From Neorhizobium galegae bv. orientalis str. HAMBI 540 (GTDB lineage Bacteria > Pseudomonadota > Alphaproteobacteria > Rhizobiales > Rhizobiaceae), in the NCBI RefSeq assembly GCF_000731315.1, contig NZ_HG938353.1, positions 3,038,001-3,102,000 on the forward strand: a stretch of 64,000 bases of DNA, written 5' to 3'. Below are positions 1 to 7,834 of this stretch, piece by piece. The notes under the pieces are model-generated. The model saw nothing but the letters and a program-made list of their open reading frames with translations, ran no database searches and was not told the origin of the DNA. Numbering within the stretch: the first letter of the stretch is position 1; each line of letters begins with the position of its first letter. Position numbers and translations under genes: made by a program.

Positions 1-136
1 CGGTGCCATCAACGCTGCCCTGCTGGCAGCCGCGGTTCTCGCCCTCAACGATGATGAGATCGCCGACCGGCTCGACGAATGGCGCGCCCGCCAAAGCGCC
101 GCCGTTGCAGACTACCCAATCGACGAGGCTCCATGA
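1..136 (+). CDS. purE: N5-carboxyaminoimidazole ribonucleotide mutase, C-terminal end (partial)
   Basis: Only the last 44 codons are present, read from base 2. The peptide has the Ala/Leu-rich C-terminal helix typical of PurE ([11 protein letters not shown], then a DEWRARQ stretch). PurE moves the carboxyl group of N5-CAIR to C4 to give CAIR in purine synthesis. The stop overlaps the purK start (ATGA, 133-136), the usual purEK arrangement, which implies translational coupling and supports the name more than the short peptide does. Truncated by the window edge. Confidence 0.85.
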   Translation, partial: GAINAALLAAAVLALNDDEIADRLDEWRARQSAAVADYPIDEAP

Positions 137-1212
137 CTGTCCACACGATCGGCATTATCGGCGGCGGCCAGCTCGGCCGCATGCTGGCCATGGCCGCGGC
201 CCGGCTGAACTTCCGCACGATCGTGCTCGAACCGCAGGCCGACTGCCCGGCAGCCCAGGTCGCCAATGCCCAGATCACTGCCGCCTATGACGATCCGGCA
301 GCGCTTGCCGAACTCGCCAGCCGCTGCGACGTCGTCACCTACGAATTCGAAAACGTGCCTGTCACCGCCGCCGAGGCGCTGCAGCGCTCGGTGCCGGTCT
401 ATCCGCCGGCCAAAGCGCTCGATGTCTCCCAGGACCGGCTGACCGAAAAGCGCTTCCTGAATTCCTGCGGCATCGAGACCGCCCGATTCCATGCCGTCGA
501 CAGCCAGTCCGACCTCGAAAAGGCGCTCGCCGATTTCGGCGGCCAAGGCGTCCTGAAGACCCGCCGGATGGGTTATGACGGCAAGGGCCAGCGCGTCTTC
601 CGCTCCGCCGACGACAAGCCGGCCGGCGCCTATGACGCGCTCGGCGGCGTGCCACTGATTCTCGAAAGTTTCGTGCCCTTCGAGCGCGAAGTGTCGATCA
701 TCGCCGCCCGCGCCAACGACGGCACGGTTGCCTGCTATGATCCGGCTGAGAACATACACCGCGACGGCATTCTCCACACCTCCACCCTGCCCGCCAGGAT
801 CACCGAAGCGACGGCGAAGACCGCCCGCGACTCGGCGGAGAAGCTGCTTGCCGCGCTGGATTATGTCGGCGTCATCGGCATGGAATTCTTCGTGATGGCG
901 GATGGCACGCTGATCGCCAACGAAATCGCCCCGCGCGTCCATAATTCCGGCCATTGGACGGAAGCCGCCTGCGTGGTGTCGCAGTTCGAGCAGCATATCC
1001 GCGCTGTCGCAGGCCTGCCGCTCGGCAGCCCCGTCCGCCATTCCGACTGCGTGATGACCAACCTCATCGGCGACGACATTCTGGACGTACCCGCCTGGCT
1101 CTCCCGCGATGAGGTTCTGGTCCATCTCTATGGCAAGACGGAATCCCGACCGGGCCGGAAAATGGGCCATGTGACCGAATTGAGGGGCCTGAAAACGTCG
1201 TCACAAGGTTGA
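133..1212 (+). CDS. purK: 5-(carboxyamino)imidazole ribonucleotide synthase
   Basis: A 359-residue ATP-grasp enzyme that makes N5-CAIR from AIR, ATP and bicarbonate, feeding PurE. The N-terminus has the family motif [10 protein letters not shown] at about residues 7-16. The ATP-grasp core includes the [12 protein letters not shown] loop near residue 140, a FEREVSII segment, and the late metal/ATP-binding [14 protein letters not shown] segment. The length is normal for PurK. An in-frame ATG exists upstream at 79, but the start at 133 overlaps the purE stop by four bases and begins right at the first beta strand, so it is preferred. Confidence 0.95.
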   Translation: MTVHTIGIIGGGQLGRMLAMAAARLNFRTIVLEPQADCPAAQVANAQITAAYDDPAALAELASRCDVVTYEFENVPVTAAEALQRSVPVYPPAKALDVSQDRLTEKRFLNSCGIETARFHAVDSQSDLEKALADFGGQGVLKTRRMGYDGKGQRVFRSADDKPAGAYDALGGVPLILESFVPFEREVSIIAARANDGTVACYDPAENIHRDGILHTSTLPARITEATAKTARDSAEKLLAALDYVGVIGMEFFVMADGTLIANEIAPRVHNSGHWTEAACVVSQFEQHIRAVAGLPLGSPVRHSDCVMTNLIGDDILDVPAWLSRDEVLVHLYGKTESRPGRKMGHVTELRGLKTSSQG

Positions 1213-1236
1213 CATGCAGATTGGCTCGGGTTATCT
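1209..1236 (+). promoter_or_regulatory. Putative sigma-70 promoter for rpmJ
   Basis: TTGACA at 1209-1214 and TTATCT at 1231-1236 are separated by 16 bp. The -35 box overlaps the purK stop codon. It would start transcription about 95 bases upstream of rpmJ. Motif match only. Confidence 0.45.
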
Positions 1237-1251
1237 GCACGCCCAACTGAG

Positions 1252-1287
1252 AGCGCGCCCCTCGAAGAATCTTGGCGGCGCGCTTTT
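1252..1287 (+). terminator. GC-rich hairpin with short T run (purEK terminator or rpmJ leader attenuator)
   Basis: Perfect 8-bp stem AGCGCGCC/GGCGCGCT (1252-1259 with 1277-1284), a 17-base loop and four T. It lies between purK and rpmJ and downstream of the putative rpmJ promoter, so it could end purEK readthrough or act in the rpmJ leader. The short T run makes termination strength doubtful. Confidence 0.45.
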
Positions 1288-1335
1288 GATTGATAGACAT
1301 GCGGCTTCGCGCCCACAGACTGCTGGACCAGGAAA

Positions 1336-1461
1336 ATGAAGATCAAGAACTCGCTTAAGGCGCTGAAGGCTCGTCACCGCGATAACCGTCTGGTTCGCCG
1401 CAAGGGCCGCGTTTACATCATCAACAAGATGAACCCGCGCTTCAAGGCTCGTCAGGGCTGA
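1336..1461 (+). CDS. rpmJ: 50S ribosomal protein L36 (cysteine-less form)
   Basis: A 41-residue, very basic protein starting [16 protein letters not shown] and ending in [12 protein letters not shown], the alphaproteobacterial L36 sequence. L36 binds 23S rRNA in the large subunit. The zinc-ribbon cysteines of the classical L36 are absent; this is the known C-minus paralog type. It stands alone rather than in the spc operon, usual for this form. AGGAAA lies just upstream of the start. Confidence 0.93.
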   Translation: MKIKNSLKALKARHRDNRLVRRKGRVYIINKMNPRFKARQG

Positions 1462-1561
1462 TATCGGCGTTCGGTTCCGGTCTTTGACCGCAGCCGATCA
1501 AATTGTCGGTAACACGACAAATCGGGTTTGACCTTCGGCGCAGGCGGATTACCTTATCCGC

Positions 1562-2182
1562 ATGCGCTATTTTCGTTTCAATACCCTGATTCTCGCCGCG
1601 AGCCTTGCCGCTTCGTCCGCTCTCGCCCAGACCGCGACACCCAAGCCGCCCGCAGCCCCACCTGCTGCGGCGCCAGTCATTCCGGCCGTCGCCCAGAAAC
1701 CGGGCCGGCCCGTGGATGCTTTGTTCGATGCCCTGAAGCGCGAACGCAATCCGGAAAAGGCACGCGGTATCGCCAGCCAGATCATCGCCGACTTGAACGA
1801 TTCGGGCAGCGCCACCGTTAACCTGCTGATGCAGTGGTCTGCGACCGCCATCAAGGAAAAGCGCAATGCCGCGGCACTCGATTTCCTCGATCAGGTGACG
1901 GTCCTCGATCCCGCCTTCGCCGAGGGCTGGAACCGCCGCGCCACGCTGCATTACACGATGGGCGACGCCCGCAAATCCATGGCCGACATCGCCGAAGTGC
2001 TGAAGCGCGAGCCGCGCCATTTCGGAGCGCTTGCCGGCATGGCCGGTATCCTGACGGAAGCTGGCAAGGACGAGCTTGCGCTGAAGGCATGGCAGGACTA
2101 TCTGGCCGTCTACCCCGCCGACCGCGATGCCCAGGAAGTGGTCACCAAGCTTTCCGAAAAGCTCGCCGGCAACCGGACCTGA
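1562..2182 (+). CDS. Secreted TPR-repeat protein
   Basis: A 206-residue protein with a clear Sec signal peptide (hydrophobic core LILAASLAASSALAQ, likely cleavage after about residue 22), a Pro/Ala-rich linker, and TPR-like helical pairs. These include AEGWNRRATLHYTMGDARKS and a following pair ending in LAVYP. Such periplasmic TPR proteins act as interaction scaffolds; the partner cannot be told from sequence. Only about 20 bases separate it from the downstream hydrolase, so the two are probably co-transcribed. Confidence 0.8.
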   Translation: MRYFRFNTLILAASLAASSALAQTATPKPPAAPPAAAPVIPAVAQKPGRPVDALFDALKRERNPEKARGIASQIIADLNDSGSATVNLLMQWSATAIKEKRNAAALDFLDQVTVLDPAFAEGWNRRATLHYTMGDARKSMADIAEVLKREPRHFGALAGMAGILTEAGKDELALKAWQDYLAVYPADRDAQEVVTKLSEKLAGNRT

Positions 2183-2201
2183 GCCCTACGGCAGCCCGTC
2201 G

Positions 2202-3242
2202 ATGATGATCTTGCCCCTTGCCATCGCCGGCATTGTTGCCACCGCTTTCTGCTTCACCGCCTGGAAGGCGAAGGCGATCGAGATCGCGTTCCCGAATACC
2301 GGCGAACTGATCGACGTCGGCGGCTTTTCCATGAACTCGCTGCACGTGCCGAAGCCGACCGGCGCCGACCTGCCGGCGATCGTCTTCATCCATGGCGCCA
2401 GCGGCAATTTCCGCGATCAGGAGGCGGCCTTCCGTAAGGCGCTCGAAGGCCGCGCCGAAATGCTCTTCGTCGACCGGCCGGGCCACGGTTATTCGGAGCG
2501 CGACGGTCCTGAAAACGGTTTCCCGGACGGCCAGGCGGCGGCGATCGCAAGGCTGATGGAAAAGCGCGGCATCGACAAGGCGATCATATCTGGCCATTCT
2601 TTCGGCGGCGCGATCGCCGCGAGCTTCGCCCTCTACCATCCGGAAAAGACCGCCGGCCTGCTGTTTCTGGCGCCCGCCACCCACCCCTGGCCCGGCCGGA
2701 TCGACTGGTACTACAATCTGACCGCCCGCCCGGTCATCGGCCGGTTGTTCAGCCATCTTCTCACCCTGCCGGCCGGCCTCGTGGTGATGAAAACCGCCAC
2801 TCGCTCGGTCTTTCATCCCAACCCCTGCCCAGAGACCTATCTTCGCGACGGGGCGCCGTATCTGGTCCTCCGCCCGAAAGTGTTTCGCAGCAATGCTATC
2901 GATGTCGCCAATCTCAACGGCTACGTAACGCGCGTCGCGCCGAGATACAGCGAGATCACCGCGCCAACGGTGATCATTACCGGCGACAGCGACGCGATCG
3001 TTGCGGAGGAAATCCACTCGCGCGGCCTAGCCGATGATATCGCCGGATCCGAACTCGTCTCGATCCGCAATCTCGGTCATAAGCCCGACTACGTGGCAAC
3101 CGACGTCGTGCTCGCTGCGATCGAGAAGCTTGCCGGTCTCCCCCGCGACCTGAAGGCCGCGGCCCGCATCGCGGAAGCGCGGATTGCGCCGGCGGCGGAA
3201 GACTCGGCTCCTGAAATGGATCTCTCGATCGAAAAAACCTGA
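2202..3242 (+). CDS. Membrane-anchored alpha/beta hydrolase
   Basis: A 346-residue alpha/beta-fold hydrolase. The N-terminus (MMILPLAIAGIVATAFCF) is a single hydrophobic anchor or uncleaved signal. Catalytic features are the oxyanion strand VFIHGASGN, the nucleophile elbow GHSFGG, an acid in TGDSD, and a C-terminal histidine in NLGHKPD. The substrate is unknown. The start at 2202 is preferred over an upstream in-frame codon at 2127 because it begins at the membrane segment and avoids deep overlap with the TPR gene. Confidence 0.85.
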   Translation: MMILPLAIAGIVATAFCFTAWKAKAIEIAFPNTGELIDVGGFSMNSLHVPKPTGADLPAIVFIHGASGNFRDQEAAFRKALEGRAEMLFVDRPGHGYSERDGPENGFPDGQAAAIARLMEKRGIDKAIISGHSFGGAIAASFALYHPEKTAGLLFLAPATHPWPGRIDWYYNLTARPVIGRLFSHLLTLPAGLVVMKTATRSVFHPNPCPETYLRDGAPYLVLRPKVFRSNAIDVANLNGYVTRVAPRYSEITAPTVIITGDSDAIVAEEIHSRGLADDIAGSELVSIRNLGHKPDYVATDVVLAAIEKLAGLPRDLKAAARIAEARIAPAAEDSAPEMDLSIEKT

Positions 3243-3316
3243 GCCCGGCTCCGATAAGCCAGCCCCAAGCAAGCTGCCCGTCCCAACGTCCGAGTAAACG
3301 GAATCGGAGAGACGAG

Positions 3317-4060
3317 ATGGAAATCGGCAGCATTGGCAGGGACTATTCCGCACGGTCCGCGAAGCCGGATAGCGCGTCGACCGCGACGAACGCCGCACCG
3401 GCGTCGTCCGATCCCTCCAGCCCCAAGGACGCGCCTTACGATCGCCTCGTCCATGGCCTGACGTCGCTGAACAAGGCGACGGACGAAGCGGAAGAGCAAG
3501 CAAAGGCCCGCGCCAAACAGAAGCTCGACGACGCCAAGCAGCAACTCGAGTTCATGCGCCGCTGGGGGTTCGATCCGGAAGTGGTCGCCAAGCAGGCGGC
3601 CCAGCTCGGGGTCATGGTCGCCGGCGCTGCCCGCGAGTTCACCGAGGCCCTGACCGGAGCCGGCAGCGGCGCCACATCCCCCGTTTCCGCCAATGCTCCG
3701 TCCGGCGCAGAGATCGCCGATACAGTCCGGGATACGAGCGAGCAGACTGCGGCCGCAGATACCACGGATGACGAGCCGGCGGAGGACGACCGGCCGGTCT
3801 CGTATGCCGAGCAGGCCTATCTCGACGAGATGGACGAGACGCCGCGGGAGGCGCCAAAACTGTCGCTCGACGACATCAAGACCGCGATGGAATTCAGCAC
3901 CGTGGCTCGGCAGATCAAGGCACTTCTGGAAGAAGCCGCCCGCAGGCTGCGCGAACAGAACAGCACAGCCACGGTCCCCGGCACCCAGAACCTCGACGCC
4001 TCGGTCGACACGCTGACCGGCACGATCTCCGCCATGCCGACGGTCAGCATCACCATCTGA
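3317..4060 (+). CDS. Hypothetical protein with coiled-coil and disordered regions
   Basis: A 247-residue protein I do not recognise. It has a low-complexity Ser/Ala N-terminus (about 1-40), a charged, Ala/Lys/Glu-rich probable coiled coil (about 50-85, DEAEEQAKARAKQKLDDAKQQ), and an acidic Thr/Glu/Asp-rich linker (about 135-175). A second helical segment near 185-220 reads KALLEEAARRLREQ. There is no signal peptide or membrane segment. A GGAGAG ribosome site precedes the start, and a strong bidirectional terminator follows. Likely a real lineage-restricted gene of unknown role. Confidence 0.75.
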   Translation: MEIGSIGRDYSARSAKPDSASTATNAAPASSDPSSPKDAPYDRLVHGLTSLNKATDEAEEQAKARAKQKLDDAKQQLEFMRRWGFDPEVVAKQAAQLGVMVAGAAREFTEALTGAGSGATSPVSANAPSGAEIADTVRDTSEQTAAADTTDDEPAEDDRPVSYAEQAYLDEMDETPREAPKLSLDDIKTAMEFSTVARQIKALLEEAARRLREQNSTATVPGTQNLDASVDTLTGTISAMPTVSITI

Positions 4061-4080
4061 CCAATGGAAGTGCGCAATAA

Positions 4081-4108
4081 AAAACCGCCGGATCGCTCCG
4101 GCGGTTTT
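4081..4108. terminator. Bidirectional rho-independent terminator
   Basis: Perfect 12-bp stem AAAACCGCCGGA/TCCGGCGGTTTT with a 4-base loop, flanked by A and T runs on both sides. It lies between the convergent gene at 3317-4060 and pyk, serving both. Confidence 0.9.
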
Positions 4109-4129
4109 CGTTTGCCTGGATGATACGCC

Positions 4130-5569
4130 TCAGATGCCGCTCTGGCCGTCCGAGCCGATATAGGCGATGCGCAGCATGTTGGTGGCGCCGGGCGTGCCGA
4201 GCGGAACGCCGGCCGAGATGATGATCCGGTCGCCGGGCTTGCCGAAACCTTCCGACACGACGATGCGGCAGGCGCGGTTGACCATGTCGTCGAGGTCGGT
4301 CGCGTCATGGGTGACGACGCAATGCATGCCCCAGCCGAGCGAAAGCCGGCGTGCCGTCTGGACGATCGGCGACAGCGCGATGATCGGCACCTCCGGACGT
4401 TCGCGGGATGCGCGCAGGCCCGTCGTGCCCGACGAGGTATAGGTGACGATAGCCGCCAGCTTCAAGGTTTCGGCGATCTGGCGGGCGGCAAGCGAGATGG
4501 CGTCCGCACCTGTTGCCTCAGGCGTCGCACGCTGGGCATAGATGATGCTCGGATAAAGCGGATCCTGCTCGACCGTGCTGGCGATCGACGCCATCATCGA
4601 CACCGCCTCGACCGGATACTGGCCGGAGGCTGATTCGGCCGAGAGCATGATCGCATCGGCGCCTTCGAAAACGGCGATCGATACGTCAGATACCTCGGCG
4701 CGGGTCGGAACCGGGGCGGTGATCATCGATTCCAGCATCTGCGTGGCTACCACGACCGGCTTGCCGGCGCGCCGACACAAGCGGGTCAGCTGCTTCTGGA
4801 TGCCCGGAACGGCTTCGATCGGCATTTCGACGCCGAGATCGCCGCGCGCTACCATGACCGCATCGGAAAGCTCGATGATTTCGTCGATGCGCTCCAGCGC
4901 CTGGGGTTTTTCGATCTTCGACATGATGCCGACGCGGCCGCGGGCGATCTTGCGAACTTCGGCAAGGTCGTCGGGACGCTGGACGAAGGAAAGCGCCACC
5001 CAATCGACATCGTCTGTCGCCAGAACCGCGTCGAGGTCGATGCGGTCCTTTTCGGTCAGGGCGCCAACGCCGAGCAGGGTATCGGGCAGGCTGACGCCCT
5101 TGCGGTCGGAAATGCTGGTGCCGGCGACGACCTTGCAGACGATGCTCTTGCCGTCGGACTTCTCGGCCTTCAGCGCCAGCTTGCCGTCGTCGATCAGCAG
5201 GCGGTGGCCCACTTTCACAGATTCAAAAATTTCCGGATGCGGCAGGAACACGCGGGTCTCGTCGCCGGGTTCGTCACGGCTGTCGAGCGTGAAGGTCTGG
5301 CCGGGGGTCAGCGTCACCTTGCCGGCCGCGAACTTGCCGACGCGCAGCTTCGGCCCCTGAAGGTCGGCGAGAATGCCGATCGGCCGGCCGCTGCGCTCTT
5401 CGACGGATCGGATGCGCTTGATCAGCGTGCGCATCAGATCGTGGCTCGCATGGCTCATGTTGATGCGGAAGAGATCAGCCCCCGCTTCGTGCAGCTTCTG
5501 GATCATCTCCTCTTCGGACGAAGCGGGTCCGAGGGTGGCGAGGATCTTTACTTTGCGGTTGCGCCTCAT
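4130..5569 (-). CDS. pyk: Pyruvate kinase
   Basis: A 479-residue enzyme converting phosphoenolpyruvate and ADP to pyruvate and ATP in glycolysis. It begins MRRNRKVKILATLGPAS, the canonical pyruvate kinase start with the active-site Arg region. It contains the signature MVARGDLGVEMP with the metal/proton-transfer region, KIEKPQAL with the catalytic Lys, and the allosteric C-domain (VTYTSSGTTGL). The start ATG shares one base with the stop of the upstream DUF1036 gene (TGATG), so translation is likely coupled. Longer in-frame readings extend into that gene and were rejected. Confidence 0.97.
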   Translation of the reverse strand: MRRNRKVKILATLGPASSEEEMIQKLHEAGADLFRINMSHASHDLMRTLIKRIRSVEERSGRPIGILADLQGPKLRVGKFAAGKVTLTPGQTFTLDSRDEPGDETRVFLPHPEIFESVKVGHRLLIDDGKLALKAEKSDGKSIVCKVVAGTSISDRKGVSLPDTLLGVGALTEKDRIDLDAVLATDDVDWVALSFVQRPDDLAEVRKIARGRVGIMSKIEKPQALERIDEIIELSDAVMVARGDLGVEMPIEAVPGIQKQLTRLCRRAGKPVVVATQMLESMITAPVPTRAEVSDVSIAVFEGADAIMLSAESASGQYPVEAVSMMASIASTVEQDPLYPSIIYAQRATPEATGADAISLAARQIAETLKLAAIVTYTSSGTTGLRASRERPEVPIIALSPIVQTARRLSLGWGMHCVVTHDATDLDDMVNRACRIVVSEGFGKPGDRIIISAGVPLGTPGATNMLRIAYIGSDGQSGI

Positions 5570-6042
5570 CAGTTCTGGCCTTCTTGTGTGCCAGGCGTAT
5601 CCGAAAGCTGGACCATCCAACTTCCCTGACGGCCCGTGTCATATTCCTTGAAGCCCATGCGCTGGAAGCCACGGGCAAAACAATCGTTGACGCCGACGAT
5701 CTTGAACTCGTTCTCCGCGACGCACATGTTCACGTTGCCGGTCCATCGGCCTCCCCGAGCTGCATCCTCGGCATAAAGATAATAGTAGCGCGACTGCAGT
5801 TCGCCTTCGATCAGCGTTGCGCAGGTGGAGGCCGGAACCTGCCACCAGCCTTCCGTGGTCCAGCCTTCCGTGGCGCGATAACCAATCGCCACGCCAACGA
5901 GGTTCTGCGTGGCGTTGCAGACGCGGAAATCCGCATGCGCGGCAGTCGCCGCGAAAAGCGGAATACCGGAGGCGACCATGGCGGCAAGCGCCGGAGCGGA
6001 AACGAGGGAGCGAAGATAAGCTTTGGGGGATTTTTTCGACAC
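5569..6042 (-). CDS. DUF1036 secreted protein upstream of pyk
   Basis: A 157-residue protein with a signal peptide (about residues 1-38, ending in ATAAHA) followed by a DUF1036 domain: DFRVCNATQNLVGVAIGY, a GWWQVPASTCATLIEG segment, and paired cysteines. The family is widespread in alphaproteobacteria and its function is unknown. It starts with GTG (6042) preceded by GGAA. Its stop overlaps the pyk start by one base. I recall this neighbourhood as conserved in rhizobia, but that needs a synteny check. Confidence 0.85.
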   Translation of the reverse strand: MSKKSPKAYLRSLVSAPALAAMVASGIPLFAATAAHADFRVCNATQNLVGVAIGYRATEGWTTEGWWQVPASTCATLIEGELQSRYYYLYAEDAARGGRWTGNVNMCVAENEFKIVGVNDCFARGFQRMGFKEYDTGRQGSWMVQLSDTPGTQEGQN

Positions 6043-6116
6043 GGTTTCCGTCAGGACTCCATGGTTATTCGTGAAGCACTTTCTTCGCGCGGCGGAGTCG
6101 GAAAGTCAACGTAACT

Positions 6117-6128
6117 CTAATCGATTAG
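6117..6128. repeat. 12-bp perfect palindrome in divergent promoter region
   Basis: CTAATCGATTAG lies in the 209-bp region between the divergently read DUF1036/pyk unit and the formylglutamate hydrolase gene. It could be an operator; no regulator is assigned. Confidence 0.35.
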
Positions 6129-6251
6129 TCCGTCTCACGGCCTCAACCCATGCTGATCGTGACGCCGGCACGGCTTGCGTCGCGACTTTCCCCATGTCAT
6201 CAACACCCGTCTCTCGACCCACCTTTCGCAACCACTTCATTTTCGACGGCG

Positions 6252-7043
6252 ATGCAGGACTTCATTCCTTTCGAGATCATAGAAGGCGATTATGACAGCG
6301 GCATGGTGCTGCTCGCCGACCATGCGATGAACCGCCTGCCCGCTTCCTATGGCAGCCTCGGTCTTCCGGAGAGCGCCTTCCACCGCCATATCGCCTTCGA
6401 CATCGGCGTCGAGGGGCTGACCCGGCAGCTCGCGGCGATGCTGAACGTGCCGGCCGTGCTCGGCTGTTTCTCCCGCCTGCTGATCGATCCGAACCGCGGC
6501 GAGGACGATCCGACCCTGATCATGAAGATTTCCGACGGGGCGATCATTCCCGGCAATCATCCTATCACGCAGGAAGAATGGGATTTCCGCCTCGATACCT
6601 ATCACCGGCCCTATCACCGGGCCGTCGAGCGCACCATCGCCAAGGCAGCCAGCCCGGGTCGCGCGCCGCTCGTCCTGTCGCTGCATTCCTTCACGCCGTT
6701 CTGGAAGGGCGTCGCCCGCCCCTGGCACGCGGCCGTGCTCTGGGACAGCGACGATCGCGCCGTGACGCCCCTCCTGCACCTGCTTGGCGAACCTGGCGAC
6801 ATCGTCGTCGGCGACAACGAGCCCTATGACGGCGCGCTCAAAGGTGACACCATGTACCGGCACTGCATGATGTCGGGAATTCCGCACGCGCTTCTCGAGG
6901 TCCGCCAGGACCTGATCGGCGACGAGACCGGCATCACCGCCTGGGTGGAAAGGCTGGCGCCGGTCTTCAAGAGGCTCAACGCCGACCCCACATTGCATGA
7001 ATACAGGATCTTTCCCTCGCGCACCGGCCCCTATCCGGTCTGA
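6252..7043 (+). CDS. N-formylglutamate amidohydrolase family protein
   Basis: A 263-residue member of the FGase (N-formylglutamate deformylase) family, zinc-dependent hydrolases that release glutamate and formate. Family features: LLADHAMNRLP near residue 20, an SRLLIDPNRGEDDPTLI segment, LSLHSFTPFWKG with a likely metal-binding His, and GDNEPYDG. No other hut genes are nearby, so the true substrate is uncertain. The start at ATG 6252 is placed at the conserved FEIIEGDYDSG region; a longer reading to 6150 has no homologous look. The DUF1244 gene follows within 22 bases. A second family member is at 47380-48267. Confidence 0.85.
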   Translation: MQDFIPFEIIEGDYDSGMVLLADHAMNRLPASYGSLGLPESAFHRHIAFDIGVEGLTRQLAAMLNVPAVLGCFSRLLIDPNRGEDDPTLIMKISDGAIIPGNHPITQEEWDFRLDTYHRPYHRAVERTIAKAASPGRAPLVLSLHSFTPFWKGVARPWHAAVLWDSDDRAVTPLLHLLGEPGDIVVGDNEPYDGALKGDTMYRHCMMSGIPHALLEVRQDLIGDETGITAWVERLAPVFKRLNADPTLHEYRIFPSRTGPYPV

Positions 7044-7064
7044 CGCGACACCCGGAGGTGCGCC

Positions 7065-7388
7065 ATGAGCGAACTCACGCCTACAGAACTGAGCAGAGAA
7101 CAGCAGACCGAATTCGAGGCCGCCGCCTTCCGCCGCCTCGTCCAGCACCTGCGCGAGCGCACCGACGTGCAGAATATCGACCTGATGAACCTCGCGGGCT
7201 TCTGCCGCAACTGTCTGTCGAACTGGTATCGCGATGCCGCCAACGGTGCCGGCATCGACCTCTCCAAGGACGCATCCCGCGAGATCGTCTATGGCATGCC
7301 CTACGAGGATTGGAAAAATCTGCACCAGGCGGAGGCCTCGGATGCACAAAAAGCCGCATTCGACGTGAACAAGCCCGTCCATGGCTGA
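7065..7388 (+). CDS. DUF1244 family protein
   Basis: A 107-residue protein with the hallmark DUF1244 core FRRLVQHLRERTDVQNIDLM followed by NLAGFCRNCLSNWYRDA. Two conserved cysteines sit in the FCRNC motif. The protein is soluble and small, and the family is conserved in proteobacteria with unknown function. It lies 21 bases after the formylglutamate hydrolase with its own GGAGG ribosome site, so probably the second gene of that operon. Confidence 0.88.
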   Translation: MSELTPTELSREQQTEFEAAAFRRLVQHLRERTDVQNIDLMNLAGFCRNCLSNWYRDAANGAGIDLSKDASREIVYGMPYEDWKNLHQAEASDAQKAAFDVNKPVHG

Positions 7389-7474
7389 TCGATTTGCCGA
7401 TTGCGCTTGACCTTGCGGCGGCTTTTCGGCAGTTGACGACCATTCATTGAAATCTACACGATCAGGAGGCCCCG

Positions 7475-7747
7475 ATGTCTGATGCTCATGGCGTCGCCCG
7501 CGACCAGCTTCGCGCATTTATCGAGCGTATCGAACGACTGGAAGAAGAAAAGAAGACCATCGCCGACGACATCAAGGATGTCTACGGCGAAGCCAAGGGC
7601 ATGGGCTACGACACCAAGATCATGAAGAAGGTCATCGCCCTTCGCAAGAAGGACGATCAGGAGCGCATGGAAGAGGATCTGATCCTCGATACCTACCTCC
7701 AGGCACTCGGCATGATCGAAGCCCCAGCCGACCAGGATGCCGCCTGA
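7475..7747 (+). CDS. gapR: GapR-family (DUF2312) nucleoid-associated protein
   Basis: A 90-residue coiled-coil protein of the DUF2312 family, starting [20 protein letters not shown] and containing the diagnostic [20 protein letters not shown]. In Caulobacter, GapR binds AT-rich, overtwisted DNA ahead of replication forks and is needed for replication and asymmetric growth; the role here is inferred from family membership. A strong AGGAGG ribosome site sits 7 bases before the ATG, and the gene ends at a strong terminator. Confidence 0.9.
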   Translation: MSDAHGVARDQLRAFIERIERLEEEKKTIADDIKDVYGEAKGMGYDTKIMKKVIALRKKDDQERMEEDLILDTYLQALGMIEAPADQDAA

Positions 7748-7782
7748 TCTTTCGCAAGACATGCAGGCCAGGCACCAAGCAT

Positions 7783-7811
7783 AAAAAACCCGCCATTTCG
7801 GCGGGTTTTTT
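7783..7811 (+). terminator. Rho-independent terminator after gapR
   Basis: Stem AAAAAACCCGCC/GGCGGGTTTTTT with a 5-base loop. It separates gapR from the convergent DUF882 gene and is symmetrical enough to work in both directions. Confidence 0.92.
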
Positions 7812-7834
7812 ATGGTCTTCGATCAGTCCGGCGA

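Noticed and set aside
79..132. Extension of purK to an upstream ATG
   Set aside because: Would place 18 extra residues inside purE; the ATGA overlap start fits the family N-terminus.
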